64,000 bases of DNA. It comes from Enterobacter_D sp963521185. Its GTDB lineage: Bacteria > Pseudomonadota > Gammaproteobacteria > Enterobacterales > Enterobacteriaceae. A program made the translations under genes and the position numbers. Positions 1-8,143 of this stretch are shown piece after piece (position 1 is the stretch's first letter; every line of letters begins with the position of its first letter). The notes below the pieces were generated by a model that made no database searches, was not told the DNA's origin, and saw nothing but the letters and a program-made list of their open reading frames with translations. The DNA lies in the NCBI GenBank assembly GCA_963521185.1, contig CAUQTV010000001.1:1-64000 (forward strand), written 5' to 3'.

Positions 1-542
1 ACGTCAGCCATGCCACCGCCACCGCAACACCTGCTGTTGATCGCAGTACGCATCTGGATGCCGCGCAGCACTACAGCTCTGAGCCGGGCGCGCATTTGGA
101 TACGGCAAGTCATGTCAGCCATGCCACCGCCACCGCAACACCTGCTGTTGATCGCAGTACGCATCTTGATGCCGTGCAGCATTACAGCTCTGAGCCGGGT
201 GCGCATCTGGATAGCCCTATTAATACCGGTGCAACCATCAACGTTAGCGCGAATTCATTACCGGCAACCACGCGCGTGACTCTTTCCTCGCCTGGCCGCG
301 CAGCGCAGACGGTCGCAGCCTCGCAGTTAAAGCCGGATACGCAGGTGCAGGTTGCCTTTAACAGCGCATTTACCCATACGGCCGCGCAACACACGTCGCG
401 CAGTCATGATCGTGGCGCTCAACGCGATCAGCGATCCGAGAGCGGGGCGGATAACGCTCACTCACACGCGTTTGGTGGTCACGGTTACGGCCATGATAAC
501 AGCGCCTCCGAAGGTTTTGGTGGGCATTCCCAGTTCCATTAA
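1..542 (+). CDS. C-terminal part of a tandem-repeat, His/Ala/Thr-rich protein (5' end outside window)
   Basis: The open frame enters from the left edge (first full codon at base 3) and stops with TAA at 540-542, leaving about 179 residues. It opens with a 37-residue unit beginning VSHATATATPAVD that occurs almost twice. A linker follows, then a Gly/His-rich tail ending in GGHSQFH. There is no membrane segment or Cys in the visible part. The low-complexity composition suggests a secreted, surface or filamentous protein, but I recognise no family. It is followed 28 bp later by another unknown gene on the same strand. The frame with stop at 279 that overlaps it is a shadow, because the repeat is in register in the frame reported here. 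Confidence 0.7.
   Translation, partial: VSHATATATPAVDRSTHLDAAQHYSSEPGAHLDTASHVSHATATATPAVDRSTHLDAVQHYSSEPGAHLDSPINTGATINVSANSLPATTRVTLSSPGRAAQTVAASQLKPDTQVQVAFNSAFTHTAAQHTSRSHDRGAQRDQRSESGADNAHSHAFGGHGYGHDNSASEGFGGHSQFH
3..212 (+). repeat. 111-bp in-frame tandem repeat (about 1.9 copies visible)
   Basis: The unit starting at 3 recurs at 114, an exact spacing of 111 bp or 37 codons. The second copy is identical at the protein level for 33 residues except one Ala-to-Val change, then diverges at 213. More copies probably lie to the left of the window. Near-identical units in coding DNA are prone to copy-number change. Confidence 0.9.
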
Positions 543-570
543 GATCCCGTTAAGCTCCGAGAATTGAATA

Positions 571-891
571 ATGAAAACCGATATTGCGAAATTACTTTGT
601 CGTGCCCTTGAGGGCGATCGCGGCGCTTCGGGTCACCTCACCGACATTGTGTTAGCCAGTACCGGTGACGCATGGGCCAGTATTGTTGAGGCGGTGGTGA
701 TTTCTACGCTGGAAGCGCAGGAGTTAGCCCGCGGAGATTTGCTGGCCTGCTCTGAGAGTCTTGGACTGTTTGCGATAGTCATGCTGGTCTTAGCCAATCC
801 TCCTGCCAAAATGCAGGCAAGGATCAGCCGCCAGTGCCATGCGCTGATCTTCCCGCAGGCGCAAAAACACGACGCTAACACCGTTTCGTAG
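571..891 (+). CDS. Hypothetical protein, 106 aa
   Basis: ATG at 571, 28 bp after the repeat protein, with TAG at 889-891. The protein is soluble-looking and helix-rich, with one moderately hydrophobic stretch (LFAIVMLVLANPPA, about residues 66-79) and a basic C-terminal third. No family is recognised. The Shine-Dalgarno signal is weak (only GAG near 560), so the start is uncertain. Same strand and close spacing suggest co-transcription with the upstream gene. The alternative, a spurious frame, is less likely because the codon usage resembles that of the neighbours. Confidence 0.5.
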   Translation: MKTDIAKLLCRALEGDRGASGHLTDIVLASTGDAWASIVEAVVISTLEAQELARGDLLACSESLGLFAIVMLVLANPPAKMQARISRQCHALIFPQAQKHDANTVS

Positions 892-977
892 GCCGGGTCA
901 GGCGACAGCCGCCACCCGGCGGAAGGTCGGAATCCATCGGCAGGACGCCCGGCGGCGCAAGCTTGCCGGGCCTACAA
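888..977. repeat. REP/BIME-type palindromic element
   Basis: Begins GTAGGCCGGGTCAGGCG and ends GCTTGCCGGGCCTACAAC, so two inverted REP-like units face each other around a short spacer. The GCCGGG...CCCGGC arms and terminal GTAGGCC/GGCCTAC are the usual signature of enterobacterial REP sequences. It lies between the 106-aa gene and the tRNA terminator, where it could stabilise mRNA ends. Confidence 0.75.
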
Positions 978-992
978 CTCCATTTCAGGCAT

Positions 993-1024
993 AAAAAAAC
1001 CAACCTAAGCGGTTGGTTTTTTTT
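993..1024 (-). terminator. Intrinsic terminator of tRNA-Pro
   Basis: The stem AACCAACC / GGTTGGTT with loop TAAGC is flanked by an A-run on one side and eight T on the other, so it could work in both directions. It lies directly 3' of the tRNA on the minus strand. Confidence 0.85.
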
Positions 1025-1032
1025 GGGATTTT

Positions 1033-1109
1033 TGGTCGGCACGAGAGGATTTGAACCTCCGACCCCCGACACCCCATGACGGTGCGCTACCAGGCTGCGC
1101 TACGTGCCG
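1033..1109 (-). tRNA. proL: tRNA-Pro (anticodon GGG)
   Basis: A 77-nt gene on the minus strand, beginning CGGCACG and ending CGTGCCG-A-CCA, so the acceptor stem pairs over 7 bp and the CCA is encoded. The T-arm GGTTCAAATCC is intact. The anticodon loop reads AT-GGG-GT, giving anticodon GGG for CCC/CCU codons. C1:G72 is the usual proline identity pair. The position beside yejM matches E. coli proL. It has its own promoter and terminator. Confidence 0.96.
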
Positions 1110-1119
1110 AACTGTGGCG

Positions 1120-1150
1120 ATAATAGTACCTATTTTACGGCTGATTGCAA
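1120..1150 (-). promoter_or_regulatory. Probable promoter of tRNA-Pro
   Basis: On the minus strand a TTGCAA hexamer (1145-1150) and TATTAT (1120-1125) are 19 bp apart. They are followed by a GC-rich discriminator (CGCCAC) just before the tRNA, typical of growth-rate-controlled stable-RNA promoters. The 19-bp spacer is long, so the exact boxes are tentative. Confidence 0.45.
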
Positions 1151-1184
1151 CCCGATTCCGGCTAAGTGATTCATAATTAATCAA

Positions 1185-2945
1185 TCAGTTAGCGATAAAG
1201 CGTTTTTCATCCGTCAGTACCTGTAGCAGTAAACTCAACTGCGGTTTTTGATCGCGGATCTTCTCACCCTGCACATTGTACGTCTGGTAGTTTCCGTTAT
1301 GGTTCAACACCAGCGTCATTTCCGGCGTCGTGACGGCAAGAGACGTGGCGTTAGCTGCCGTCACCCAGTTGTGGCGACGGGTGGCGGTAAACAGATCCTG
1401 ACCCTGCGAGTATTCGTTCGCTGGCGTGCTGACCTGAAGCAGACGCTGCATCAGCGTGGTCATCACGTCTTTATGATCGGTGAGTTTACGAATGCGCTGA
1501 GCAGGCGTACCCGGCCAGTGCACGACCAGCGGCACGTGCAGATTCGCCCGTGACCAGTCAAAGCTATGTTCGGTCTTATCGACCGCGATACCGTGACCGG
1601 CCGTAATGATCACCACGGTTTTATCGAGCTTGCCGGACGCTTTCAGCGCGGCGAGAACCCGGGCGATCTGCGCATCGACATCGTTCGCTGCACGGTTGTA
1701 ACGACGCGCAAACCCTTGCTGATTGGTGTCATCCAGCGACGTACCGTTCAGCGCGACCCATGAGAACCAGCGGTTATCTTCCTCGGCGTAGCGGCCCAGC
1801 CAGTCGATCCACTGATCGGCGGTCTGTTTATCGGACTGCGATTTGGCAGACGGCAGCGAGAAATCAGACAGCAGAGCCTGGCGATAGAGCGCGCTGCTAA
1901 AGCCATCGGATGAGAACAGCCCCAGCTGATAGCCCTGTTGATTGAGCGCGGTCACCAGCGCCGCCGGAATACGCGCGGAGAGCACGCCGTCCATGTAGGC
2001 CGGTGAAATCCCGTAGAACAGGCCAAACATGCCGCTGTCGGCATTGTTGCCGGTGCTCATGTGCTGCGTAAAGTTGATGTTCTGATCGGCAAAGCTCGCC
2101 AGCTCCGGCATCTGTTTCTCATAGCGCGAATAGCTCAGACCGTCGACGGTAATCAGCAGAACGTTCTGGCCCTGGCCCATATCACGGTAGCGCAAATCGC
2201 TTAACGGATACTGTACGGAAACGGCTTCCGGATTGCCTTGCTCAACCAGACGACGCTGATACTCCTGCGCATCCAGCAGGCCGTGCTTCTCAAGGAAGCG
2301 ACGCGCGGTCATCGGATAGGAGAGCGGCAGGTTCGCGCGCTGCATGGTCACCGGGCGATAGAAGTTAGCATCGGCCCAGATGTACATGACATGGGAGGCA
2401 ACAAACGCCACGAAAAAGAAGGCGGCCACCGGTTTCGCATAGTGGCGACGGCGCGTCAGGCTGCGCAACTTCTGCCAGCTCCAGGTGGCAAACAGCATCT
2501 CGATCAGCAGCACTACCGGCACGCTGATAAACATCAGCTGCCAGTCGCGCGCCATTTCATTCTGATCGGGGTTAATCACCAGTTCCCAGACGATGGGATT
2601 GAGATGCAGGTGGAAGCGGGTAAAGACTTCGCTGTCAATCAGCAGCAGCGTCATGCCGCCCGTCGCGAGGATCGCTGAGAGCAGCCGCATCAGCCGTTGC
2701 GACATAATGACAAAGGTCAGCGGGAACAGGATCAGCAGGTAGGTGGCGAACACCAAAAAGCTAAAGTGCCCGACAACGCTCAGGTACGAATAAATTCGTC
2801 CGGCGAGCGTGGTCGGCCAGTCGGCGACAAAAAGATAGCGGCTGCCGAACACCATCGACAACAGAATGTTGAACAGGGCAAACCAGTGCCCCCAGCTAAC
2901 CATCTGGGAGACTTTTTCACGGTAGCGCTGACGATGGGTCACCAT
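1185..2945 (-). CDS. yejM: Inner-membrane LPS-control protein YejM/PbgA (LapC)
   Basis: 586 aa, the same length as E. coli YejM. The first ~190 residues hold five hydrophobic segments. The rest is a periplasmic alkaline-phosphatase/sulfatase-like globular domain (NVLLITVDGLSYSR, about residues 250-265; later ITAGHG). The family essential protein binds lipid A/cardiolipin. It restrains LapB-FtsH proteolysis of LpxC, so it couples LPS supply to demand. It follows yejL with an 18-bp gap, as in E. coli, implying a yejLM transcript. Both the divergent yejK and the flanking tRNA are in the conserved order. Confidence 0.95.
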   Translation of the reverse strand: MVTHRQRYREKVSQMVSWGHWFALFNILLSMVFGSRYLFVADWPTTLAGRIYSYLSVVGHFSFLVFATYLLILFPLTFVIMSQRLMRLLSAILATGGMTLLLIDSEVFTRFHLHLNPIVWELVINPDQNEMARDWQLMFISVPVVLLIEMLFATWSWQKLRSLTRRRHYAKPVAAFFFVAFVASHVMYIWADANFYRPVTMQRANLPLSYPMTARRFLEKHGLLDAQEYQRRLVEQGNPEAVSVQYPLSDLRYRDMGQGQNVLLITVDGLSYSRYEKQMPELASFADQNINFTQHMSTGNNADSGMFGLFYGISPAYMDGVLSARIPAALVTALNQQGYQLGLFSSDGFSSALYRQALLSDFSLPSAKSQSDKQTADQWIDWLGRYAEEDNRWFSWVALNGTSLDDTNQQGFARRYNRAANDVDAQIARVLAALKASGKLDKTVVIITAGHGIAVDKTEHSFDWSRANLHVPLVVHWPGTPAQRIRKLTDHKDVMTTLMQRLLQVSTPANEYSQGQDLFTATRRHNWVTAANATSLAVTTPEMTLVLNHNGNYQTYNVQGEKIRDQKPQLSLLLQVLTDEKRFIAN

Positions 2946-2963
2946 AAAATGTCGTCGTGTTCC

Positions 2964-3191
2964 TTAGTGCGCTTTGTCGTCAGCAATAGAAGACTGTAGC
3001 GCCTGGGCAAAAGACCGGGCAATGGCCTGACGCTGAGCGGGAGCGACGCTGGTGTTGATAAGATTGGTCACCATATTTCCCAGCACCATCAGGGAAAGAT
3101 CGGTCGGTGTCTTATGTTTTTCCAGCACGTTCGCCAGTTCACTCAGCAGTTGTTCAACGTGTTCATCACTATAGCGGGAGATTTGTGGCAT
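2964..3191 (-). CDS. yejL: UPF0352 family protein YejL
   Basis: 75 aa starting MPQISRYSDE, matching the E. coli YejL length. An in-frame upstream ATG at 3227 would add 12 residues that the family lacks, so I chose 3191. The protein is small, all-helical and soluble, with no catalytic motif; its function is unknown. It is the first gene of the yejL-yejM unit and is divergent from yejK, with which it shares a 135-bp promoter region. Confidence 0.9.
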   Translation of the reverse strand: MPQISRYSDEHVEQLLSELANVLEKHKTPTDLSLMVLGNMVTNLINTSVAPAQRQAIARSFAQALQSSIADDKAH

Positions 3192-3326
3192 AAAATCGGA
3201 ATCAGTTTGTTCATGAAAGGGCAACATATTACCGTAGCAACAGCTTTTTTTCTGCTTTTTTATCCGCTATTGCACACTTGTCCTGGCGGTGGTTGAATAC
3301 CGCCCGGTCTAAAAGGAGAGTTTATC

Positions 3327-4334
3327 ATGAGTCTGGACATCAACCAGATTGCCCTGCACCAGCTTATCAAGCGCGATGAGCTAACCCTTGAGCTGGTGCT
3401 GCGCGATTCATTGCTGGAACCGACGGCTACCGTCAACGACATGGTGGCAGAGCTGCATCGGGTGTATAGCGCGAAAAATAAAGCCTATGGCCTGTTTAGC
3501 GAAGAGAGCGAACTGGCGCAGGCGCTGCGTCTGCAACGTCAGGGTGAAGAGGATTTTCTGGCCTTTAGCCGGGCGGCCACCGGGCGCTTGCGCGATGAGC
3601 TGGCGAAATACCCCTTTGCCGATGGCGGTATCGTGCTGTTTTGTCATTACCGCTACCTGGCGGTGGAATACCTGCTGGTCAGCGTGCTGAACAACTTAAG
3701 CAGCATGCGCGTCAACGAGCAACTGGATATCAGCTCCACGCATTATCTGGATATCAACCACGCGGATATCGTGGCGCGAATTGATTTAACCGAATGGGAA
3801 ACCAACCCGGAATCAACGCGCTATCTGACGTTCCTGAAAGGCCGCGTTGGACGCAAAGTGGCGGATTTCTTCATGGACTTCCTCGGTGCCAGCGAAGGTC
3901 TGAACGCCAAAGCGCAGAACAAAGGCTTATTGCAGGCGGTAGATGACTTCACCGCAGAAGCGCAGCTTGATAAAAACGAACGTCAGAGCGTGCGTCAGCA
4001 GGTCTACAGCTACTGCAACGAGCAGTTGCAGGCGGGCGAGGAGATCGAGCTGGAGTCGCTGTCAAAAGAGCTGGCGGGCGTGAGCGAAGTGAGTTTCCAG
4101 GAGTTTACCGCCGGTAACGGCTACGAGCTGGAAGAGAGCTTCCCGGCGGACAGGAGCACACTGCGTCAGCTGATGAAATATGCGGGAAGCGGCGGCGGGC
4201 TGACCCTTAATTTTGATGCTATGCTGCTAGGCGAGCGTATCTTCTGGGATCCGGCCACCGACACGCTGACCATTAAAGGCACACCGCCGAATCTGCGCGA
4301 TCAGCTTCAGCGTCGTTTAAACGGCGGCAAGTAA
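3327..4334 (+). CDS. yejK: Nucleoid-associated protein YejK (NdpA)
   Basis: 335 aa, equal to E. coli YejK, starting MSLDINQIALHQL after a good ribosome site (AAGGAGAG near 3312). The NdpA/37-kDa nucleoid family spans the full length. Conserved family features include a central GRKVADFF stretch and the C-terminal GTPPNLRDQL. It binds DNA in the nucleoid and is reported to interact with topoisomerases in E. coli. Divergent from yejL. Confidence 0.95.
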   Translation: MSLDINQIALHQLIKRDELTLELVLRDSLLEPTATVNDMVAELHRVYSAKNKAYGLFSEESELAQALRLQRQGEEDFLAFSRAATGRLRDELAKYPFADGGIVLFCHYRYLAVEYLLVSVLNNLSSMRVNEQLDISSTHYLDINHADIVARIDLTEWETNPESTRYLTFLKGRVGRKVADFFMDFLGASEGLNAKAQNKGLLQAVDDFTAEAQLDKNERQSVRQQVYSYCNEQLQAGEEIELESLSKELAGVSEVSFQEFTAGNGYELEESFPADRSTLRQLMKYAGSGGGLTLNFDAMLLGERIFWDPATDTLTIKGTPPNLRDQLQRRLNGGK

Positions 4335-4398
4335 TGTTTCAGGGAGCCTGTTTACATCCGGCAGGCTCTGCTTTCAGGATGCACCACGCAGGAGTTTC

Positions 4399-5040
4399 AT
4401 GATCACTGCACATTTCGGCAAGCGCCCTGGCCTCGACGGTAAACTGCTGCGCCAGGCCGTTCGTCAGCATGCGTTAATTTTCTTTTTGATGCTTGGCCTG
4501 GGGATGCTGTTTATCGGCGTCTCCGCCGCGCTTTTCTTCCGTTTTTGGGCGACCGGCGAATCACGTGAAGTGCTGTCGCTGATTTTTTTGCTGGTGTTCT
4601 TTATCAGCGGGCTTTTTATCGTTGGCTTTACGTTTTACTCCACCGTCAGCAGCACGGTGTATTACTACCAGAAAGGGCGGTTGCGCCAGCACGGTCTGAA
4701 CCTCAACGCGCAGGTGATCTCGAAAACGCGTGACGCCACCGTGGCGGAGCGACGCGATGAGACGCGGCATATCAGTATTGATGAGCTGGAGTTGCAGGTC
4801 GGGTTTCGCTTCGACTATGGCGGGCAAACCTGGGAGTGTGCGGATCTGCTCACCCGAGAAGCGCTCTTTGACGCGCTGAGTGTCGGGCAATCTATCCCGG
4901 TGCGCATTCTGCCGTGGAAACCGCGCAATGCCATTATTCGCCAGCGGGCATTGCTCAATCAGCTAAAACGCACAAACAACAGCAGTGGGATACGGGATCC
5001 GCGCATCGGCACGCCGCTGATGGAGAGCGATCGGGTATAA
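4399..5040 (+). CDS. Two-TM membrane protein resembling DUF3592
   Basis: 213 aa, starting MITAHFGKRP behind AGGAG (4391-4395). Two hydrophobic segments (about residues 25-48 and 58-85) are followed by a cytosolic or periplasmic domain. That domain has the pattern LNAQVISKT ... FRFDYGGQTWE ... VGQSIPVRILPWKPRNAII, which resembles DUF3592 membrane proteins. Function unknown. K-12 has no gene here between yejK and rplY, so this is a lineage-specific insertion of one gene. It is separated from yejK by 64 bp and may be read from the yejK promoter. It ends in the bidirectional terminator shared with rplY. Confidence 0.8.
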   Translation: MITAHFGKRPGLDGKLLRQAVRQHALIFFLMLGLGMLFIGVSAALFFRFWATGESREVLSLIFLLVFFISGLFIVGFTFYSTVSSTVYYYQKGRLRQHGLNLNAQVISKTRDATVAERRDETRHISIDELELQVGFRFDYGGQTWECADLLTREALFDALSVGQSIPVRILPWKPRNAIIRQRALLNQLKRTNNSSGIRDPRIGTPLMESDRV

Positions 5041-5064
5041 AAAAACCCCGCCGTGGCGGGGTTC
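5041..5064. terminator. Bidirectional terminator between the DUF3592-like gene and rplY
   Basis: The stem CCCCGC / GCGGGG closes a CGTG loop. An A-run on the left (5039-5045) gives a U-run to rplY transcripts, and GTTCTTC on the right is a weaker tract for the plus-strand gene. Confidence 0.8.
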
Positions 5065-5082
5065 TTCATCAACCGCTGGCGA

Positions 5083-5367
5083 TTACGCGCGAACGAAGTC
5101 GATGTGAGTCAGTTTAGGTTTGAACGCGTGACGCTGAACAGCCTGAACTTTAACTTTTACTTCTTTACCGTCAACAGACAGGATCAGCACTTCGCCGTAA
5201 AAACCTTCTTTCGCTTGCAGGTTCATTACTTTGTCGTGATCCAGTTCGATAGCAACCGGGGCTTCAGCGCCACCGTAGATGATTGCCGGGAATTTGTTGG
5301 CAGTACGCAGGCGGCGGCTCGCACCCTTACCCTGGTCTTTACGTGCTTGAACTTCGATAGTTAACAT
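5083..5367 (-). CDS. rplY: 50S ribosomal protein L25
   Basis: 94 aa, the short enterobacterial L25 without the CTC extension. Starts MLTIEVQARKDQGKGASRRLR and ends THIDFVRA, as in E. coli. L25 binds 5S rRNA (loop E) in the central protuberance of the large subunit. It has a strong ribosome site (GAGAGATT just 5' of the ATG). It is monocistronic, between the terminator above and radD on the same strand. Confidence 0.98.
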   Translation of the reverse strand: MLTIEVQARKDQGKGASRRLRTANKFPAIIYGGAEAPVAIELDHDKVMNLQAKEGFYGEVLILSVDGKEVKVKVQAVQRHAFKPKLTHIDFVRA

Positions 5368-5490
5368 TTGAATCTCTCTTCAATGAGTCCTGTTACAGGC
5401 GACCCAGCAACAGGGTGATGATCGGCTTTACGGGTGTAAAGCGGGCGGTATTCTATACTCGAACGCCGCTTACTTCAATGAAAAGTGCCG

Positions 5491-7251
5491 CTAGCCGCGC
5501 AATTCATTGGCCCGGCGATAGCGCCCTTCATAATCGAAAATCTTCTCGCGAACCTGCCAGAATTGCCCTTTCTTGCGTGCCACAACAAAATCAGGGTGGC
5601 GCAGCAGCGCCTGCTGAGCAAGAATGTCGCTCGCGACAATCCAGCGCAGCGGCACGCCGGGCGTGCGGGTGTGTGGGCGAATAAAAAGCTGCTCAAAGGC
5701 CGTGCGCTGGGCGGGCGTCTGTAAACGGAAGCGCTCACTCACATCTGCACCGTCTTCATCGTAATAGGTGATTTTCAGCCATTCGCCTTTTTCATCTGCG
5801 CCATGCTGCAACGTCATGCCGCCGCAGCGCAACACCAGCGCATCTTTGAGCTTCAGCGCCGCCTTGAGCATATCGTCAGGATCCACCAGCACGGTGTCGC
5901 ATTCCCGGCAGCGGCGCGCGGCAATGTCGTTTTCCGCATTGCACTGGGGGCAGTTTTTAAAGCGAAAACGGTAATCGCACTGCGCGCGCTGGCCGTCATC
6001 ATCTTCAAACCAGCCCTGACAGCGGCGACCAAAGTGCTCAATCAGCGTGCCGTCAGCGGTGGTTTTGCCCCAAAACGTATTGGCAAAACCGCAGTCCGGG
6101 CAGAATACCTGCACCGGCACATTGTCACTTTTGCCTTTCGGTGCGCCGACCTCCGGGGCATAGAGATCGTGCGGATTCCCGGCATAGTCCAGAATCAGGC
6201 AGTCGGTTTTGCCCGGTGCCAGGCGCAGACCGCGCCCGACAATTTGCTGATAGAGGCTAACGGACTCGGTAGGGCGCAAAATCGCGATCAAATCCACATG
6301 CGGCGCGTCGAAACCGGTGGTCAGCACCGAGACGTTCACCAGGTAGCGAAAGCGCTGGGCTTTAAACGCGTCGATTAACGCATCGCGCTCGTTTCCCGGC
6401 GTCTCGCCAGTGATCAGCGCCGCGTCGCCAGCGGGCAGCAGTCCGGTGATTTCGCGGGCGTGTTCAACGGTGGCGGCAAAAATCATCACCCCTTTGCGAT
6501 CGGCGGCGAACTCTTCAATCTGGCTGATAATGTGCGGCGTAATGCGCTGCTGCTTTTTCAGCTCCACATTCAGATCCGCCTCGCTAAACAGGCCGTTACT
6601 CTGCGCCTGCAAGCGGCTGAAATCGTAGCGCACCACCGGCATGTCGAGGCGCTCTGGCGGCGTCAGGTAGCCATGCTTGATCATATAGCGCAGCGGCAGT
6701 TCATAGATGCAGTCGCGGAATAGCGCTTTTTCGGTGCCACGCACCATGCCGTGATAATGAAACTGGTAAATCCAGCCTTTACCAAGACGAAAAGGCGTGG
6801 CGGTCAGCCCCAGTAAACGGATGTGGGGATTCACTTTCGCTAAATGACTGAGGATTTGCTGATACTGGCTTTCATCGTCGTCGCTGATGCGGTGGCACTC
6901 ATCAACGATTAACAGTGAAAATTCGCCCTGAAAATGATCGAGGTTACGCGCCACCGACTGCACGCTGCCGAAAACCACTTTGCCGTGACTCTCTTTGCGG
7001 TGCAGGCCCGCCGCATAGATATCGGCCTCCAGCCCTAACGCCCGGTATTTTGCGTGGTTCTGCGCCACCAGTTCTTTTACGTGAGCGAGCACCAGCACAC
7101 GTCCGCGCGCCACGCGGGCCAGTTCGGCGATCACCAGGCTTTTACCCGCGCCGGTAGGCAGCACGATCACCGCGGGCTGCGGGTGTTTGCGAAAGTGGGC
7201 GAGGGTGGCGTCCACCGCTTCACGTTGATACGGGCGAAGTGTAAAAGTCAT
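5491..7251 (-). CDS. radD: DEAD/H-box ATPase RadD (YejH), DNA repair
   Basis: 586 aa from MTFTLRPYQREAVDA, the E. coli length; the frame extends 48 codons further upstream but without family similarity. SF2 helicase core: Walker A LPTGAGKS (31-38), Walker B/motif II VDECH, motif III LTATPF and motif VI QIVGRGLR. These are followed by Cys clusters (CPDCG; CPQCN...CRECD) forming zinc-binding modules. RadD acts in double-strand-break and crosslink repair and stimulates RecA-mediated strand exchange in E. coli. Divergent from rsuA across 166 bp. Confidence 0.95.
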   Translation of the reverse strand: MTFTLRPYQREAVDATLAHFRKHPQPAVIVLPTGAGKSLVIAELARVARGRVLVLAHVKELVAQNHAKYRALGLEADIYAAGLHRKESHGKVVFGSVQSVARNLDHFQGEFSLLIVDECHRISDDDESQYQQILSHLAKVNPHIRLLGLTATPFRLGKGWIYQFHYHGMVRGTEKALFRDCIYELPLRYMIKHGYLTPPERLDMPVVRYDFSRLQAQSNGLFSEADLNVELKKQQRITPHIISQIEEFAADRKGVMIFAATVEHAREITGLLPAGDAALITGETPGNERDALIDAFKAQRFRYLVNVSVLTTGFDAPHVDLIAILRPTESVSLYQQIVGRGLRLAPGKTDCLILDYAGNPHDLYAPEVGAPKGKSDNVPVQVFCPDCGFANTFWGKTTADGTLIEHFGRRCQGWFEDDDGQRAQCDYRFRFKNCPQCNAENDIAARRCRECDTVLVDPDDMLKAALKLKDALVLRCGGMTLQHGADEKGEWLKITYYDEDGADVSERFRLQTPAQRTAFEQLFIRPHTRTPGVPLRWIVASDILAQQALLRHPDFVVARKKGQFWQVREKIFDYEGRYRRANELRG

Positions 7252-7417
7252 GGTGTCTCGTTGTTCATGAGGCGGGTTACTCAGCGTGCGAATAGTATGC
7301 CACGAATCTTTTTCCCTTGAGCGGCGCGTAGACCCCGTTATACTGGGAGATTGAATATTGCTTCTCTTTTCGGACGCATTGTCCGACTCCAGCATCTTTA
7401 CAGGCTAAACAAAATCC

Positions 7418-8125
7418 ATGCGACTTGATAAGTTTATCGCTCAGCAACTCGGCGTGAGCCGTGCTATTGCCGGACGTGAAATCCGCGGCAACCGTATCAC
7501 GGTAGACGGCGACATCGTAAGAAACGCAGCGTTTAAACTGCTGCCAGAGCACGCGGTTGAATTTGACGGCAACCCGCTGGCCCAGCAGAACGGCCCGCGC
7601 TATTTTATGCTGAACAAACCGCAGGGCTACGTCTGTTCCACCGACGATCCCGATCATCCTACCGTGCTCTATTTCCTCGACGAGCCGGTCGCCTACAAGC
7701 TGCATGCCGCCGGGCGTCTGGATATCGACACCACCGGACTGGTGCTGATGACCGATGATGGACAGTGGTCGCACCGCATTACCTCGCCGCGCCATCACTG
7801 CGAAAAAACCTATCTGGTGACCCTTGAATCCCCGGTCAGCGATGATACCGCAGCACAGTTTGCCCACGGCGTTCAACTGCACAATGAGCCCGATCTGACC
7901 AAACCGGCGGTCATGGAAGTGATTACGCCGACGCAGGTTCGTTTGACGATCACCGAAGGGCGCTACCATCAGGTCAAACGCATGTTTGCCGCCGTCGGCA
8001 ATCATGTGATTGAACTGCACCGCGAACGCATTGGTGACATCAAAATGGACGATGATTTAGCCCCCGGCGAATACCGCCCGTTAACGGAAGAAGAAATTGC
8101 CAGCGTTGGCATGCCTTCTCGCTAA
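7418..8125 (+). CDS. rsuA: 16S rRNA pseudouridine(516) synthase
   Basis: 235 aa (E. coli 231). The N-terminal S4 RNA-binding domain (MRLDKFIAQQLGVSR, residues 1-60) is followed by the RsuA/RluB-type catalytic domain. The catalytic Asp102 lies in GRLDIDTTGL. It converts U516 of 16S rRNA to pseudouridine during 30S assembly. The C-terminus is a few residues longer than in E. coli (SVGMPSR). It is followed after 18 bp by bcr and is probably co-transcribed. Confidence 0.97.
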   Translation: MRLDKFIAQQLGVSRAIAGREIRGNRITVDGDIVRNAAFKLLPEHAVEFDGNPLAQQNGPRYFMLNKPQGYVCSTDDPDHPTVLYFLDEPVAYKLHAAGRLDIDTTGLVLMTDDGQWSHRITSPRHHCEKTYLVTLESPVSDDTAAQFAHGVQLHNEPDLTKPAVMEVITPTQVRLTITEGRYHQVKRMFAAVGNHVIELHRERIGDIKMDDDLAPGEYRPLTEEEIASVGMPSR

Positions 8126-8143
8126 CCCCAGGAGTTTTACCAC

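Noticed and set aside
10..279. 89-aa plus-strand frame inside the repeat protein
   Set aside because: It is an alternative frame of the tandem repeat. The longer frame ending at 542 continues the repeat register into a compositionally consistent tail.
875..1072. 65-aa minus-strand open frame across the REP element and tRNA-Pro
   Set aside because: It overlaps a clear tRNA and a palindromic repeat and has no family or ribosome site.
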